From Aurantimonas sp965217685 (GTDB taxonomy: Bacteria; Pseudomonadota; Alphaproteobacteria; Rhizobiales; Rhizobiaceae): DNA of 64,000 nt. Under the pieces are notes generated by a model. That model ran no database searches. It saw only the letters and a program-made list of their open reading frames with translations, and was not told the DNA's origin. The stretch covers positions 3,224,001-3,288,000 of the forward strand of contig CBDCIZ010000003.1 of NCBI GenBank assembly GCA_965217685.1, in the 5' to 3' direction. Of the stretch, positions 55,431 through 64,000 are shown piece by piece. Each line of letters begins with the position of its first letter. Position 1 is the stretch's first letter. The position numbers and the translations under genes are program-made.

Positions 55431-56069
55431 ATGAGCGAGCGAGCGAAGATAACCGACGGCATGAGCGAGGACGAACTCGACGCCCGCCATGCCGAGAAGA
55501 TGAAGAAGAAGAAGGCGGCACGCGACAAGATCATCGCGACGAAGACCGTCGAGAAGGGGCTCGTCATCGTCCACACCGGCAAGGGCAAGGGCAAGTCGAC
55601 CGCCGGCTTCGGCCTCGTCTTCCGCGCGCTGGGCAACGGCATGAAGGTCGCGGTCGTGCAGTTCGTCAAGGGCAAGTGGCAGACCGGCGAGCGCAACGTA
55701 CTCGACAAGTTTCCCGATCAGGTGACGATGACCGCCATGGGCGACGGCTTCACCTGGGAGACCCAGGACCGCCAGCGCGACATCACGGCCGCCAGGGCCG
55801 CCTGGGAGCGGGCCAAGGCGCTGATCATGGACGACGAACACCAGATGGTGCTGCTCGACGAGCTCAACATCGTCCTGCGCTACGACTATCTGGACGTCGC
55901 CGAGGTGGTCGACTTCCTGAAGGGCAAGCCGCCGATGAAGCATGTGATCATCACCGGTCGCAACGCCAGGGACGAACTGATCGAATTTGCCGATCTCGTG
56001 ACCGAGATGGAGATGATCAAGCACCCGTTCCGCTCGGGCGTGAAGGCGCAGGTCGGGATCGAGTTTTAG
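55431..56069 (+). CDS. cobO: Cob(I)yrinic acid a,c-diamide adenosyltransferase
   Basis: 212 residues. The P-loop GLVIVHTGKGKGKSTAGFGLVFRALG (residues about 44-69), VVQFVKGKWQTGERN and VLLDELNIVLRYDYLDVAEVVDFL are diagnostic of CobO/CobA-type adenosyltransferases. It attaches the 5'-deoxyadenosyl group to cobalt of cob(I)yrinic acid diamide, using ATP. The N-terminus has a Lys-rich helix (EKMKKKKAARDK). Last gene of the cobalamin unit; the region after it is AT-richer. Confidence 0.95.
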   Translation: MSERAKITDGMSEDELDARHAEKMKKKKAARDKIIATKTVEKGLVIVHTGKGKGKSTAGFGLVFRALGNGMKVAVVQFVKGKWQTGERNVLDKFPDQVTMTAMGDGFTWETQDRQRDITAARAAWERAKALIMDDEHQMVLLDELNIVLRYDYLDVAEVVDFLKGKPPMKHVIITGRNARDELIEFADLVTEMEMIKHPFRSGVKAQVGIEF

Positions 56070-56228
56070 GGCGCGCAATGGCGGGGTTTTGCTATGCCGG
56101 TACCGAATTGAGTCGCTGCTTTGGGTAGGAGAAGTCCTGCTTTCAGGGTAGAGGCGTGAGAGGCAGACGCCGGGTTAGAACCCAGAGTACGATCAATTGC
56201 TAACACGCCGCAGAGCCAATCGAGCGAG

Positions 56229-57137
56229 GTGCCGGAAACAGCCCCCAAACAATCGGATTATCTTATGCCCTTCGACGGACCCTCCTTTATCCAGCACGTG
56301 GCCGAGCGGCTAATCCAAGAATTTAAGTTCTCACAAGGAGCCGGCACGCCAGGACTGATCGGTGCCGCTAAGGAGCATCCCGCACGCGTCCAGCTCGAGC
56401 GATTAATGCCTGGGGGCGTCGCAGTGGGTAGCGGTATCATCATTGACAGCTACGGTAAGGTCAGCCGGCAGCAAGATATCGTGATTTATGAGGAGCTGTG
56501 CCCCGCATTTACGCATAACGGTTCGGCCGAGGCCAGCTACTATCCGGTCGAGGGCGTGATCGCGGTCGGCGAAGTAAAGAGCGGTTTCGGTAAGGCGGAG
56601 TTGTCTGACGCGATCTTGAAAAGTGTATCGGTGAAATCACTTCGTCGGCGCGCTGAGGCATCAGACGACGGACTTGGACTACCACCAGCCGTTGCGTTCC
56701 GACACTTCGGTAACAGCACCTGCTTCTCCGCTACGCTGGACGAACAGTTCGATCAGGATAAGAAGTCGCTCGATCAAGTTTTCAGCTTCGTGCTATGCCA
56801 GCGCTTCCTTGCAAGCCCACAGACGACGCTTAACAACTTCGCCGAGGAGTGCAAGAAAAGCGAAACGGCATTGATGCCCAATATGATCACATCACTCGAG
56901 AACGGCAGTATTTATCCCTTTAATTCCCGATCTGGCTCAATCACGCGCGCAATGACAGAGGGCGATGGCGCGATCTTCTCGAATGACCCGATTGGCGGCT
57001 TCGCGCAACTCATTACTATGCTCCGACGCTATGTTGTGAGTGGCCGCACTGTGGATCGAAAACACTACGAGCTCTACTTTCGGCCACTTGGCGCAAGTGC
57101 TACGTTTTTTACGATCGATGCGCATGTGAGATTCTGA
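56229..57137 (+). CDS. DUF6602-like protein with a possible PD-(D/E)xK nuclease core
   Basis: 302 residues, apparently DUF6602-like. QQDIVIYEE (Asp83) followed by VEGVIAVGEVKSGF (Glu115, Lys117) has the order and spacing of a PD-(D/E)xK nuclease active site. The rest is helical with FSFVLCQRFL and GGFAQLITMLRRYVV. The gene is visibly AT-richer than its neighbours and uses different codons (TTA, ATA-side codons, AAT), and it stands alone between cobO and a kinase gene, which suggests recent acquisition. GTG start; ATG 56265 is an alternative. A defence or mobile-element role is possible but not shown. Confidence 0.6.
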   Translation: MPETAPKQSDYLMPFDGPSFIQHVAERLIQEFKFSQGAGTPGLIGAAKEHPARVQLERLMPGGVAVGSGIIIDSYGKVSRQQDIVIYEELCPAFTHNGSAEASYYPVEGVIAVGEVKSGFGKAELSDAILKSVSVKSLRRRAEASDDGLGLPPAVAFRHFGNSTCFSATLDEQFDQDKKSLDQVFSFVLCQRFLASPQTTLNNFAEECKKSETALMPNMITSLENGSIYPFNSRSGSITRAMTEGDGAIFSNDPIGGFAQLITMLRRYVVSGRTVDRKHYELYFRPLGASATFFTIDAHVRF

Positions 57138-57351
57138 TTATCCCTTCTGCTGCCATTTACCCTTATCCGCACTGATACCGACCGCCTTATAAGATAAAGC
57201 TAGATGGGCTCCCGGTTCCAGAAAGTTGGAAATTTCGCGTAATTGTCCCACTTCGGTCGGGTTTGCCGCTTTCCATTGCTGCCGGATCTCCAAAGCTGCT
57301 AACGAGGCAGCGTTCGCTATTCGCCAACCGAGGGTGCGACCACGACGATCC

Positions 57352-57993
57352 CTAACAATTTGCTACCACGAACTCCGCCGCCACACTCCTCTCCAGCACC
57401 AGCCGCATGTTCGGCAGGTCGTTGCCGTCCATCTTCGCCGTCATCGCTTCGCCTTGAAGGCCGTAGCCGGTCCAGCGGGCGGTGAGGCGGTCGATCAGGA
57501 CAGACTCGGGGACGGCGAGCATGACGGTGACGTCGAAGCGGGGGTGGAGCGGGGTCCAGGGGGGGTCGTCGAGGAGGAGGTAGTTGCCTTCGACGAGGAT
57601 CAGTCGGGCCTCCGGTTCGATGATGCGGGCGCCGGCCCTGGCGATTTCGAGGTCGCGGTCGAAGACCGGGACGGCGATGGGGCGGCCATTGTCCTCGGCG
57701 ATGCGGTCGAGCATGGCGGCGAGGCCGTCGACGTCGAAGGTGTGCGGCGCGCCTTTTCGCGGACGGTCGCCGCGGGCGGTGAGGACGCGGTCGTCGAAGT
57801 GGTAGCCGTCCATGGCGAGGATGTCGGCGACGCCCGGCGACGCTGCGTTCAACCTTGCGCTCAGATGCTCGACGACGGTGCTCTTGCCGGAACCGGGTGC
57901 GCCGGCGATGGCGACGACGAGGCGCGGGCCGGGCTTCTCCGTGAGCCGGTCCAGCAGCGTCCGGGTCAGGGCTTCGGGCGAGATCGTCGGCAT
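57352..57993 (-). CDS. P-loop kinase of the uridine kinase/phosphoribulokinase family (FrcK-like)
   Basis: 213 residues. The Walker A motif is VVAIAGAPGSGKSTVVEHL (residues about 27-45), followed by ILAMDGYHFDDRVL and VEGNYLLLDDPPW, typical of the uridine kinase-like group that includes FrcK of rhizobial fructose uptake loci and YggC. It phosphorylates a sugar, nucleoside or pantothenate-like alcohol. No transporter is adjacent. The upstream open extension is not supported; GAGGATG before ATG 57993 decides the start. Confidence 0.82.
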   Translation of the reverse strand: MPTISPEALTRTLLDRLTEKPGPRLVVAIAGAPGSGKSTVVEHLSARLNAASPGVADILAMDGYHFDDRVLTARGDRPRKGAPHTFDVDGLAAMLDRIAEDNGRPIAVPVFDRDLEIARAGARIIEPEARLILVEGNYLLLDDPPWTPLHPRFDVTVMLAVPESVLIDRLTARWTGYGLQGEAMTAKMDGNDLPNMRLVLERSVAAEFVVANC

Positions 57994-58144
57994 CGGGGGG
58001 CATCCTCTAGCGTGCGGTCGTCGTGTTGTCCGGCGACGGTCGTTCACCGCAGCGAAACGAATCGTCACGGCGGCGGGCCTTACAATCGGTGGTCCTGCAT
58101 CGCTTATTCGGTGTCGAGATCGAACCGCAAGAGAGACCGACGCC

Positions 58145-59146
58145 ATGACCCTCGCCCCCACAAAACTCGCCCTTGGCGGAATCCATCATCTGACCGCGAT
58201 CACGGCCGACGCACCGGGCAATCTCGAATTCTACACGGACGTGCTGGGCCTGCGGCTGGTCAAGAAGACCGTGAACCAGGACGACACCAGCGCCTATCAC
58301 CTGTTCTATGCCGATGCGAAGGCGAGCCCGGGAACGGACATCACCTTCTTCGACTGGCCGGCGGCCCGCGAAAAGCGCGGAAGCCACTCGATCTCGCGCA
58401 CGGGCCTCAGGGTCGCGGGGCGCACGGCGCTGGAGTTCTGGCACGAACGCCTGACGAAGGCTGGCGTGACGCTGGGCGCGATCCGCGCGTTCGACGGGCG
58501 CGCAAGCCTCGACTTCGACGACCCGGAGGGCCAGCGGCTGCAGTTCGTCGACGATGGCGGGGCGGGCGAGGCGAACCCGTGGAACGGCAGCGACGTGCCG
58601 GCGGCCCACCAGATCCGCGGGCTCGGGCCGATCACCATTTCGGTGCCGGACCTGTCGCGCACCGAGCCGATCTTGACGGCGCTGATGAACATGAGGAACG
58701 TGCGCACCTATACGCTCGACGCGGCGCCGGTGCATGTGTTTCAGATGGGCGCGCCGGGAGACAACCTCGGGCCTGCGGCGGAGCTGCACGTCGCGGTCGA
58801 GCCGCATCTGCCCGAGGCGCGGCAGGGCGCCGGCGGCGTACACCATGTCGCCTTTCGGGCGGCGGATGGGAAAGAGTTGCACGAATGGACCGAGCGGCTG
58901 AAGGGCTTTCGCGTGCCGTCGAGCGGCGAGGTGGAGCGCTACTATTTCCGCTCTTTGTATTTCCGCGAGCCGAACGGCATCTTGTTCGAGATCGCGACGG
59001 ACGGGCCCGGTTTCGCGGTCGACGAGCCGATGGAGAGTCTTGGCAAGAGCCTGTCGCTGCCGCCGTTTCTCGAAGGCAGGCGGGCAGAGATCGAGGCGGG
59101 GCTGAAGCCGTTGTCGTCGATCGCCGGGTTCAAAGAATTGGAGTGA
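58145..59146 (+). CDS. VOC-family ring-cleaving dioxygenase, MhqO-like
   Basis: 333 residues with two glyoxalase/VOC modules: GIHHLTAITADAPGNLEFYTDVLGLRLVKKTVNQDD at the start and GVHHVAFRAADGKELHEW near residue 234, with the Glu ligand in EPNGILFEIATDGPGF. It matches the MhqO/LinE-like group that opens hydroquinone or similar aromatic rings. It is 6 bases ahead of an MhqD-like hydrolase, the same pairing as in Bacillus subtilis mhqNOP/ED loci for quinone detoxification. Substrate is inferred. Confidence 0.82.
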   Translation: MTLAPTKLALGGIHHLTAITADAPGNLEFYTDVLGLRLVKKTVNQDDTSAYHLFYADAKASPGTDITFFDWPAAREKRGSHSISRTGLRVAGRTALEFWHERLTKAGVTLGAIRAFDGRASLDFDDPEGQRLQFVDDGGAGEANPWNGSDVPAAHQIRGLGPITISVPDLSRTEPILTALMNMRNVRTYTLDAAPVHVFQMGAPGDNLGPAAELHVAVEPHLPEARQGAGGVHHVAFRAADGKELHEWTERLKGFRVPSSGEVERYYFRSLYFREPNGILFEIATDGPGFAVDEPMESLGKSLSLPPFLEGRRAEIEAGLKPLSSIAGFKELE

Positions 59147-59152
59147 CAGGTC

Positions 59153-59809
59153 ATGGCGTTCGAAAAAGTCCCGACACGGCCGGAACCGCCTGGACTGCGT
59201 CATGTCGGCGAGCCCCTCGAGACGGCGCGTCTGGCGATTTTGTGCCTGCATGGCCGCAACGGCAGCGCCGAGGACATCTTGCAGCTGTGCAGCCCTCTGG
59301 CGCGGCCGGGCATCGCATTTCTGGCGCCGCAAGCCGAAGGCGGAAGCTGGTATTTCGGTCGCTTCATGGCCCCTGCGTTCGACAACGAGCCGGCATTATC
59401 GGCCTCTCTGGAGCGGGTCGGATCGATTCTGGACTGGCTGGAAGACAAGGGTTTCGGCGCCGACAGGGTGGTGGTCGCCGGTTTTTCGCAGGGCGCCTGC
59501 CTCAGCCTGCATTACGCCGCGCGCCATCCGGGGCGGATGGCCGGCGTCATCGCCTTCACCGGCGGGCTGATCGGGCCCGACGCGCCGTCGATCGCGGCGG
59601 CTCGCGACATGCGGAACCTTCCCGTCTTCATCGGCTGTCGGGAAAAGGATCCGTTCATTCCGGCTTTTCGCGTGCTGGAGACCGTGAGCCATCTTGAGGA
59701 GCGCGGCGCTGAGGTCGACTGCCGCTTTTATCCCGGTTCCGACCATGTGATCGACCCGGACGAGATCGAGGCGGCCCGCCGACTTCTCGACGGCGTATTG
59801 GCCCGATGA
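59153..59809 (+). CDS. Alpha/beta hydrolase (carboxylesterase/phospholipase, MhqD-like)
   Basis: 218 residues. The nucleophile motif GFSQGA is in VVVAGFSQGACLSLHYAARHPG (near residue 110), the acid is in FIGCREKDPFIP and the His is in YPGSDHVIDPDE. LAILCLHGRNGSAEDILQL gives the oxyanion region. This is the predicted-esterase YtpP/MhqD group. Encoded directly behind the MhqO-like dioxygenase and probably co-transcribed, acting on its ring-opened product or on a quinone conjugate. Confidence 0.85.
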   Translation: MAFEKVPTRPEPPGLRHVGEPLETARLAILCLHGRNGSAEDILQLCSPLARPGIAFLAPQAEGGSWYFGRFMAPAFDNEPALSASLERVGSILDWLEDKGFGADRVVVAGFSQGACLSLHYAARHPGRMAGVIAFTGGLIGPDAPSIAAARDMRNLPVFIGCREKDPFIPAFRVLETVSHLEERGAEVDCRFYPGSDHVIDPDEIEAARRLLDGVLAR

Positions 59810-59965
59810 AGCGCGGGGATCTTTACGCGGCCGCTCGCGGTCACCCGGCAAAACCGGGACCCGCGTGACGTTCGAGCCTTGCCGGTCATCCGGTCTGTCG
59901 CGACGCGGCCCCGGCGCGTCGGGGCGAACGCGTTCGGCTCTATCGGCGGCTGCGCCCGAAAAACC

Positions 59966-60994
59966 TCAACGCTTGATCAGCCGGATCGCCTCGCCGACGA
60001 TGCCGCGGCGGAAGAGCAGGACGCAGACCACGAAGATGATGCCGGTGATGACGGTGACCGGGAAATCGGAGGTCGCGAAGTAGTTCTGCAGCGTGACGAC
60101 GAGGGTCGCGCCGATGGACGGGCCGAAGATCGTGCCCATGCCGCCGAGCAGCGTCATCAGCACGACCTCGCCCGACATCTGCCAGGCGACATCCGTCAGC
60201 GTCGCGATCTGGAAGACGATCGCCTTGGTCGAGCCCGCCAGTCCGGCGATGGCCGCCGACATGACGAAGGCGGCGAGCTTGTAGCGCTCGACCCGGTAGC
60301 CGAGCGAGATGGCGCGGTTCTCGTTCTCGCGGATCGCCTTCAGGATGTGGCCGAAGGGCGAATGGACGATGCGCCAGACGGCGTAGAAGCCGACGAGGAA
60401 GACCGCCAGCACGAAATAGTAGATGTTCAGCGGGTCGTTGAGATTGATCAGCCCGAGAAGCCGGCCGCGCGGCACGCCCTGGATGCCGTCCTCGCCATGG
60501 GTGAAGGGCACCTGCAGGAAGATGAAGAACACCATCTGCGACAGGGCCAGCGTCACCATGGCGAAATAGATGCCCTGGCGGCGGATGGCGAGGTAGCCGA
60601 CGATCAGGCCCATCACCCCGGCACCGGCCGCGCCGAAGAGGATCGCCGTCAGCGGCTCCCAGCCCCAGACCCTCGCCGCATGGGCGGTGAAATAGGCCGC
60701 GCCGCCGAAGAACGCCGCGTGGCCGAAGGACAGAAGGCCGGTGTAGCCGAGGAGCAGGTTGAAGGCGGTCGCGAACAGCGCGAAGCACAGGACGCTCATG
60801 ATGAAGACCGGATAGACGAAGAAAGGCGCGGCGACGAGGCCGGCGATCGCCAGGAGGGCGACAACGAAGCCGATGCGGTCGAGGGCTCGGCCTCGACTCG
60901 CGCTTCGGGCGGAGGTCGCGGCCGTGTCGTTGGCCGCCGCGTCGTTGGCGGCGGGAAGGTTCGCTGCGGCATGGGGTGAGGCTTGGGTGGACAT
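59966..60994 (-). CDS. livM: Branched-chain amino acid ABC transporter permease LivM
   Basis: 342 residues with about eight membrane helices. LLLGYTGLLSFGHAAFFGGAAYFTAHA and FGHILKAIRENENRAISLGYRVERYKLAAFVMSA (EAA-like coupling loop) are LivM signatures. A 40-residue Ala/Ser/Asn-rich cytoplasmic extension precedes the first helix. Last gene of a minus-strand livGFHM unit. The family imports leucine-type amino acids, amides or related solutes. Confidence 0.92.
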   Translation of the reverse strand: MSTQASPHAAANLPAANDAAANDTAATSARSASRGRALDRIGFVVALLAIAGLVAAPFFVYPVFIMSVLCFALFATAFNLLLGYTGLLSFGHAAFFGGAAYFTAHAARVWGWEPLTAILFGAAGAGVMGLIVGYLAIRRQGIYFAMVTLALSQMVFFIFLQVPFTHGEDGIQGVPRGRLLGLINLNDPLNIYYFVLAVFLVGFYAVWRIVHSPFGHILKAIRENENRAISLGYRVERYKLAAFVMSAAIAGLAGSTKAIVFQIATLTDVAWQMSGEVVLMTLLGGMGTIFGPSIGATLVVTLQNYFATSDFPVTVITGIIFVVCVLLFRRGIVGEAIRLIKR

Positions 60995-60997
60995 AGG

Positions 60998-61885
60998 TCA
61001 GACTTCCTTGCCGAAGAGGCCGGCCGGACGCACAAGCAGCACGATCGCCATGATGACGAAGACCACGATGTTGGAGGCCTCCGGATAGAAGACCTTGGTC
61101 AGGCCTTCCAGGATGCCGAGCATGTAGCCCGAAACGATGGCGCCGACGATCGATCCCATGCCGCCGATGACGACGACGGCGAAGACGATGATGATCAGGT
61201 TGGAGCCCATCAGCGGCGACACCTGATAGACGGGCGCGGCGAGCACGCCCGCAAGGCCGGCGAGGCCGGCGCCCAGCGCATAGGTGAGTGTCAGGAGCAG
61301 CGGCACGTTGACGCCGAAGGCCTGGACGAGCTGCGGGTTCTCGGTCGCCGCGCGCAGGTAGGCGCCGAGCTTGGTCTTCTCGATCAGCAGCCAGGTGGCA
61401 AAGCAGATGATCAGCGAGGCGACGACGACGAAGCCGCGGTAGTTCGGCATGTACATGAAGCCGAGATTGGTGCCGCCCGACAAAAGCGGCGGCGGCGCGT
61501 AGGGCTGGCCGGCGACGCCGAAATAATAGCGGAACGTGCCCTCGACGATCAGCGCGACGCCGAAGGTGAACAGCAGGCCGTAGAGATGGTCGAGGTCGTA
61601 GAGTCGCGACAGCATGGTGCGCTCGATGACCGCCGAGACGGCGGCGACGATAAGCGGCGCCAGGATCAGCGCCGGCCAGAAGCCGAGACCGGTGAGATGG
61701 AGGATGAGGTAGGCGGTGAAGGCGCCGAGCATGTACTGGGCGCCATGGGCGAAGTTGATGACGCGCAGAAGGCCGAAGATCACGGCAAGCCCGAGCGACA
61801 GGAGCGCGTAGAACGAGCCGTTGATGAAGCCGATGAGCAACTGGCCGAGAAGGGCGGGGAGGGGCACCCCGAAGAGCATGGTCAT
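60998..61885 (-). CDS. livH: Branched-chain amino acid ABC transporter permease LivH
   Basis: 295 residues. LLIGFINGSFYALLSLGLAVIFGLLRVINFAHGAQYMLGAF is the LivH opening, and LRAATENPQLVQAFGVNVPLLLTLTYALGAGLAGLAGVL the coupling region. It pairs with LivM to form the membrane channel. Three bases separate it from livM, and the livF stop lies 6 bases upstream of its start, so the genes are one transcript. Confidence 0.93.
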   Translation of the reverse strand: MTMLFGVPLPALLGQLLIGFINGSFYALLSLGLAVIFGLLRVINFAHGAQYMLGAFTAYLILHLTGLGFWPALILAPLIVAAVSAVIERTMLSRLYDLDHLYGLLFTFGVALIVEGTFRYYFGVAGQPYAPPPLLSGGTNLGFMYMPNYRGFVVVASLIICFATWLLIEKTKLGAYLRAATENPQLVQAFGVNVPLLLTLTYALGAGLAGLAGVLAAPVYQVSPLMGSNLIIIVFAVVVIGGMGSIVGAIVSGYMLGILEGLTKVFYPEASNIVVFVIMAIVLLVRPAGLFGKEV

Positions 61886-61891
61886 TTGCGG

Positions 61892-62627
61892 TTACACTCC
61901 CACCACTTCGTGGAGCCTGTCCATCTTGGCATCGAGTTCCGCTGTCGGGAAGCTTTCGAGGATGTGGCCGTCCTCCATCAGGAAGAAGCGGTCGGCGACC
62001 TTTCGGGCGAAGCGGAAGTTCTGTTCGACAAGCAGCAGGGTCATGCCCTTCTTCTTCAGTTCCATGAGGACGTCGCCGATGCGCTGGATGATGACCGGGG
62101 CGAGGCCCTCGGTCGGCTCGTCGAGGAGGATGATCCTGGCGCCGGTGCGCAGGATGCGGGCGATGGCGAGCATCTGCTGTTCGCCGCCCGACAGCTTGGT
62201 GCCGGGCGAATTGCGGCGTTCGGCAAGGTTGGGGAAGAGCTCGAAGATCTCCTCGACGCTCATGCCGCCGTCGGCGACGCGGGGCGGCAGCATGAGGTTT
62301 TCGGAAACCGACAGGGTGGCGAAGATGCCGCGCTCCTCGGGCACGTAGCCGATGCCGGCAAAGGCGGTCTTGTGGACCTTGACCTTCATCATGTCCTCGC
62401 CGGCGATCTTCACGACGCCCTCGCGGCGGGGCAGGAGGTTCATGATGGCGCGCAACGTCGTCGTCTTGCCGGCGCCGTTGCGGCCGACGAGGGTGATCGT
62501 CTCGCCTTCATGCAGGTCGAGAGAAACCTTGTGAAGGACATGGCTCTCGCCGTACCAGCCGTCGAGATCGCGGACCTCGAGGAGCGGGGCGCCGCGGTTC
62601 CCCTCCCGGGTCATAGGGCTCGCGGCC

Positions 62628-62635
<8 letters not shown>
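61892..62635 (-). CDS. livF: Branched-chain amino acid ABC transporter ATPase LivF
   Basis: 247 residues. Walker A is VGRNGAGKTTTLRAIMNLL, the signature is LSGGEQQMLAIARILRTGARIILLDEPTEGLAP, and the late switch HSGQNF-type region appears as LLLVEQNFRFARKVADRF. It powers import with LivG. ATG 62635 overlaps the livG stop by 8 bases; the open extension upstream is not used. Confidence 0.93.
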
Positions 62636-63392
<757 letters not shown>

Positions 63393-63462
63393 GGGCGCGA
63401 TCCTCTCTCGTCGGGCTCGACCGTCATCTTGTCGTCGCGCCTCGTATTTCGGGTATCGGTCA

Positions 63463-63885
63463 TCATCGGGTCCGATCGGAGCGGCGAGCACGCCGCTCGC
63501 TCATCTTCAGGAGAAACTTGCGGCTCACTTCGGCCGTGAAGGCCGGGCTGAAGTTTCCATAATCCTGGCTTTTGGAATCGTACCACCAGGACAGGGGCAG
63601 GACGTCGTAATTGTACTCCGAAATGACGACGCAAGCGCGGCGTGAGAGATCGAGACCGCCGCGTCGTTTCTCCATCTCGGGAATTTCGACCGCGTCCTGT
63701 TCTGGTCGGGGTCGGTCGGTGATGCCCAGAAGAAAGAGATGAACCAGCGCCGTGCCATCCTTCGTCGTCACGGGCCGTTGGACGGCAAGGCAAGTCGTGC
63801 GGTCCTTGGGATAGCCTATCCGCTCCGCCTCGCGGTCCCAAAGATAGGGATAGGCAAAGATCGCTCCGACCTCACGCCGGCCCAT
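63463..63885 (-). CDS. PemK/MazF-like toxin-type protein
   Basis: 140 residues. GAIFAYPYLWDREAERIGYPKDRTTCLAVQRPV and later LFLLGITDRPRPEQDAVEIPEMEKRRGGLDLSRRACVVISEYNYD resemble the PemK/MazF fold of growth-arresting endoribonucleases found in two-gene modules. The C-terminal 40 residues (SKSQDYGNFSPAFTAEVSRKFLLKM) are a helix. It overlaps by 14 bases a short acidic-to-basic open frame that would be the antitoxin. Activity is not established. Confidence 0.62.
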   Translation of the reverse strand: MGRREVGAIFAYPYLWDREAERIGYPKDRTTCLAVQRPVTTKDGTALVHLFLLGITDRPRPEQDAVEIPEMEKRRGGLDLSRRACVVISEYNYDVLPLSWWYDSKSQDYGNFSPAFTAEVSRKFLLKMSERRARRSDRTR

Positions 63886-64000
63886 GTTCACTTTCCGCGA
63901 CCGCCCTGGCGATCTCCTCCGACAGCAGCGACCGAATGTCGTCTGGCGTTTCGTCCGTGCGCAGGACAAGGCGAGGGTCACTGCCGCGATCGCCACTCAT
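63872..64000 (-). CDS. Small putative antitoxin partner, possibly cut by the window edge
   Basis: A 42-residue frame begins with ATG at the last bases of the window and ends PRLVLRTDETPDDIRSLLSEEIARAVAESEHGPA, overlapping the start of the PemK-like gene by 14 bases. The overlap, small size and helical C-terminus suit an antitoxin. The real start may lie beyond the window. Confidence 0.5.
   Translation of the reverse strand: MSGDRGSDPRLVLRTDETPDDIRSLLSEEIARAVAESEHGPA

Noticed and set aside
56100..56220. tRNA-like stretch after cobO
   Set aside because: A GGGTTAGAACCC-like arm is present, but no acceptor stem, D-arm or anticodon arm can be formed.

Overview
The window is high-GC, densely coded alphaproteobacterial DNA, most likely from a member of the Hyphomicrobiales (Rhizobiales). 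The indicators are a SciP-type CtrA cofactor, MinCDE, the aerobic CobN/CobO cobalamin route with a CbtAB cobalt permease under a cobalamin riboswitch, a protocatechuate (pca) locus, and boxes resembling the rhizobial Irr (ICE) motif. A specific family or genus cannot be fixed from the sequence alone. No rRNA, CRISPR array, prophage or insertion sequence was seen. One tRNA gene (Ser, GGA anticodon) is present.

Layout. 0-0.2 kb: edge of a ribbon-helix-helix regulator. 0.5-4.6 kb: a tightly overlapping five-gene operon (RibD-type reductase, haem-oxygenase-like diiron protein, small Rieske protein, CDP-alcohol phosphatidyltransferase, long URC1-like GTP cyclohydrolase II) that matches no pathway I can name; this is the best candidate for an undescribed system. 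4.8-6.0 kb: D(-)-tartrate dehydratase. 6.2-10.9 kb: three-subunit molybdenum aldehyde oxidoreductase (PaoABC type) with a divergent TetR regulator. 11.0-13.6 kb: an archaeal/rickettsial-type valyl-tRNA synthetase. 13.8-15.2 kb: amidase. 15.1-18.1 kb: a decayed protocatechuate locus (truncated pcaF, pcaG, an inserted toxin-antitoxin pair, pcaH, pcaC, a pcaQ remnant). 18.2-24.1 kb: small lipoprotein, tRNA-Ser, membrane protein, MsrA, BMP-type nucleoside-binding protein, nucleoside hydrolase, Gfo/Idh/MocA oxidoreductase. 24.1-29.0 kb: MnmA, SciP, an aminotransferase, and BrnTA and ParDE-like modules in tandem. 29.1-35.2 kb: MetH, two DUF1289 proteins and an Irr-boxed dps region. 35.3-41 kb: repeat element, RND efflux pump and its TetR repressor. 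41.2-46.5 kb: Fpr, HigBA, CoA-transferase, MinCDE. 46.5-56.1 kb: cobalt uptake and late cobalamin synthesis. 56.2-57.1 kb: AT-richer orphan gene with nuclease-like features. 57.3-59.8 kb: P-loop kinase and an MhqO/MhqD-like pair. 60-63.4 kb: branched-chain amino acid type ABC transporter without its binding protein. 63.4-64 kb: PemK-like pair at the edge.

How it fits together. The cobalamin block is one long plus-strand unit: the riboswitch leads into cbtB-cbtA (cobalt entry), an exported protein, cobU, cobW, cobN (cobalt chelation), an acetyltransferase and cobO (adenosylation). MetH in the same window is a consumer of the cofactor. cobN carries two in-frame insertions of repeat DNA. One of them is a mosaic palindromic element of which a second copy lies between genes at 35.3-35.5 kb, so a normally intergenic repeat has become protein-coding. 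Toxin-antitoxin modules are frequent (four complete pairs plus a partial pair at the right edge and a lone RHH gene at the left edge), and one sits between pcaG and pcaH. Iron appears to control the dps neighbourhood through three Irr-like palindromes.
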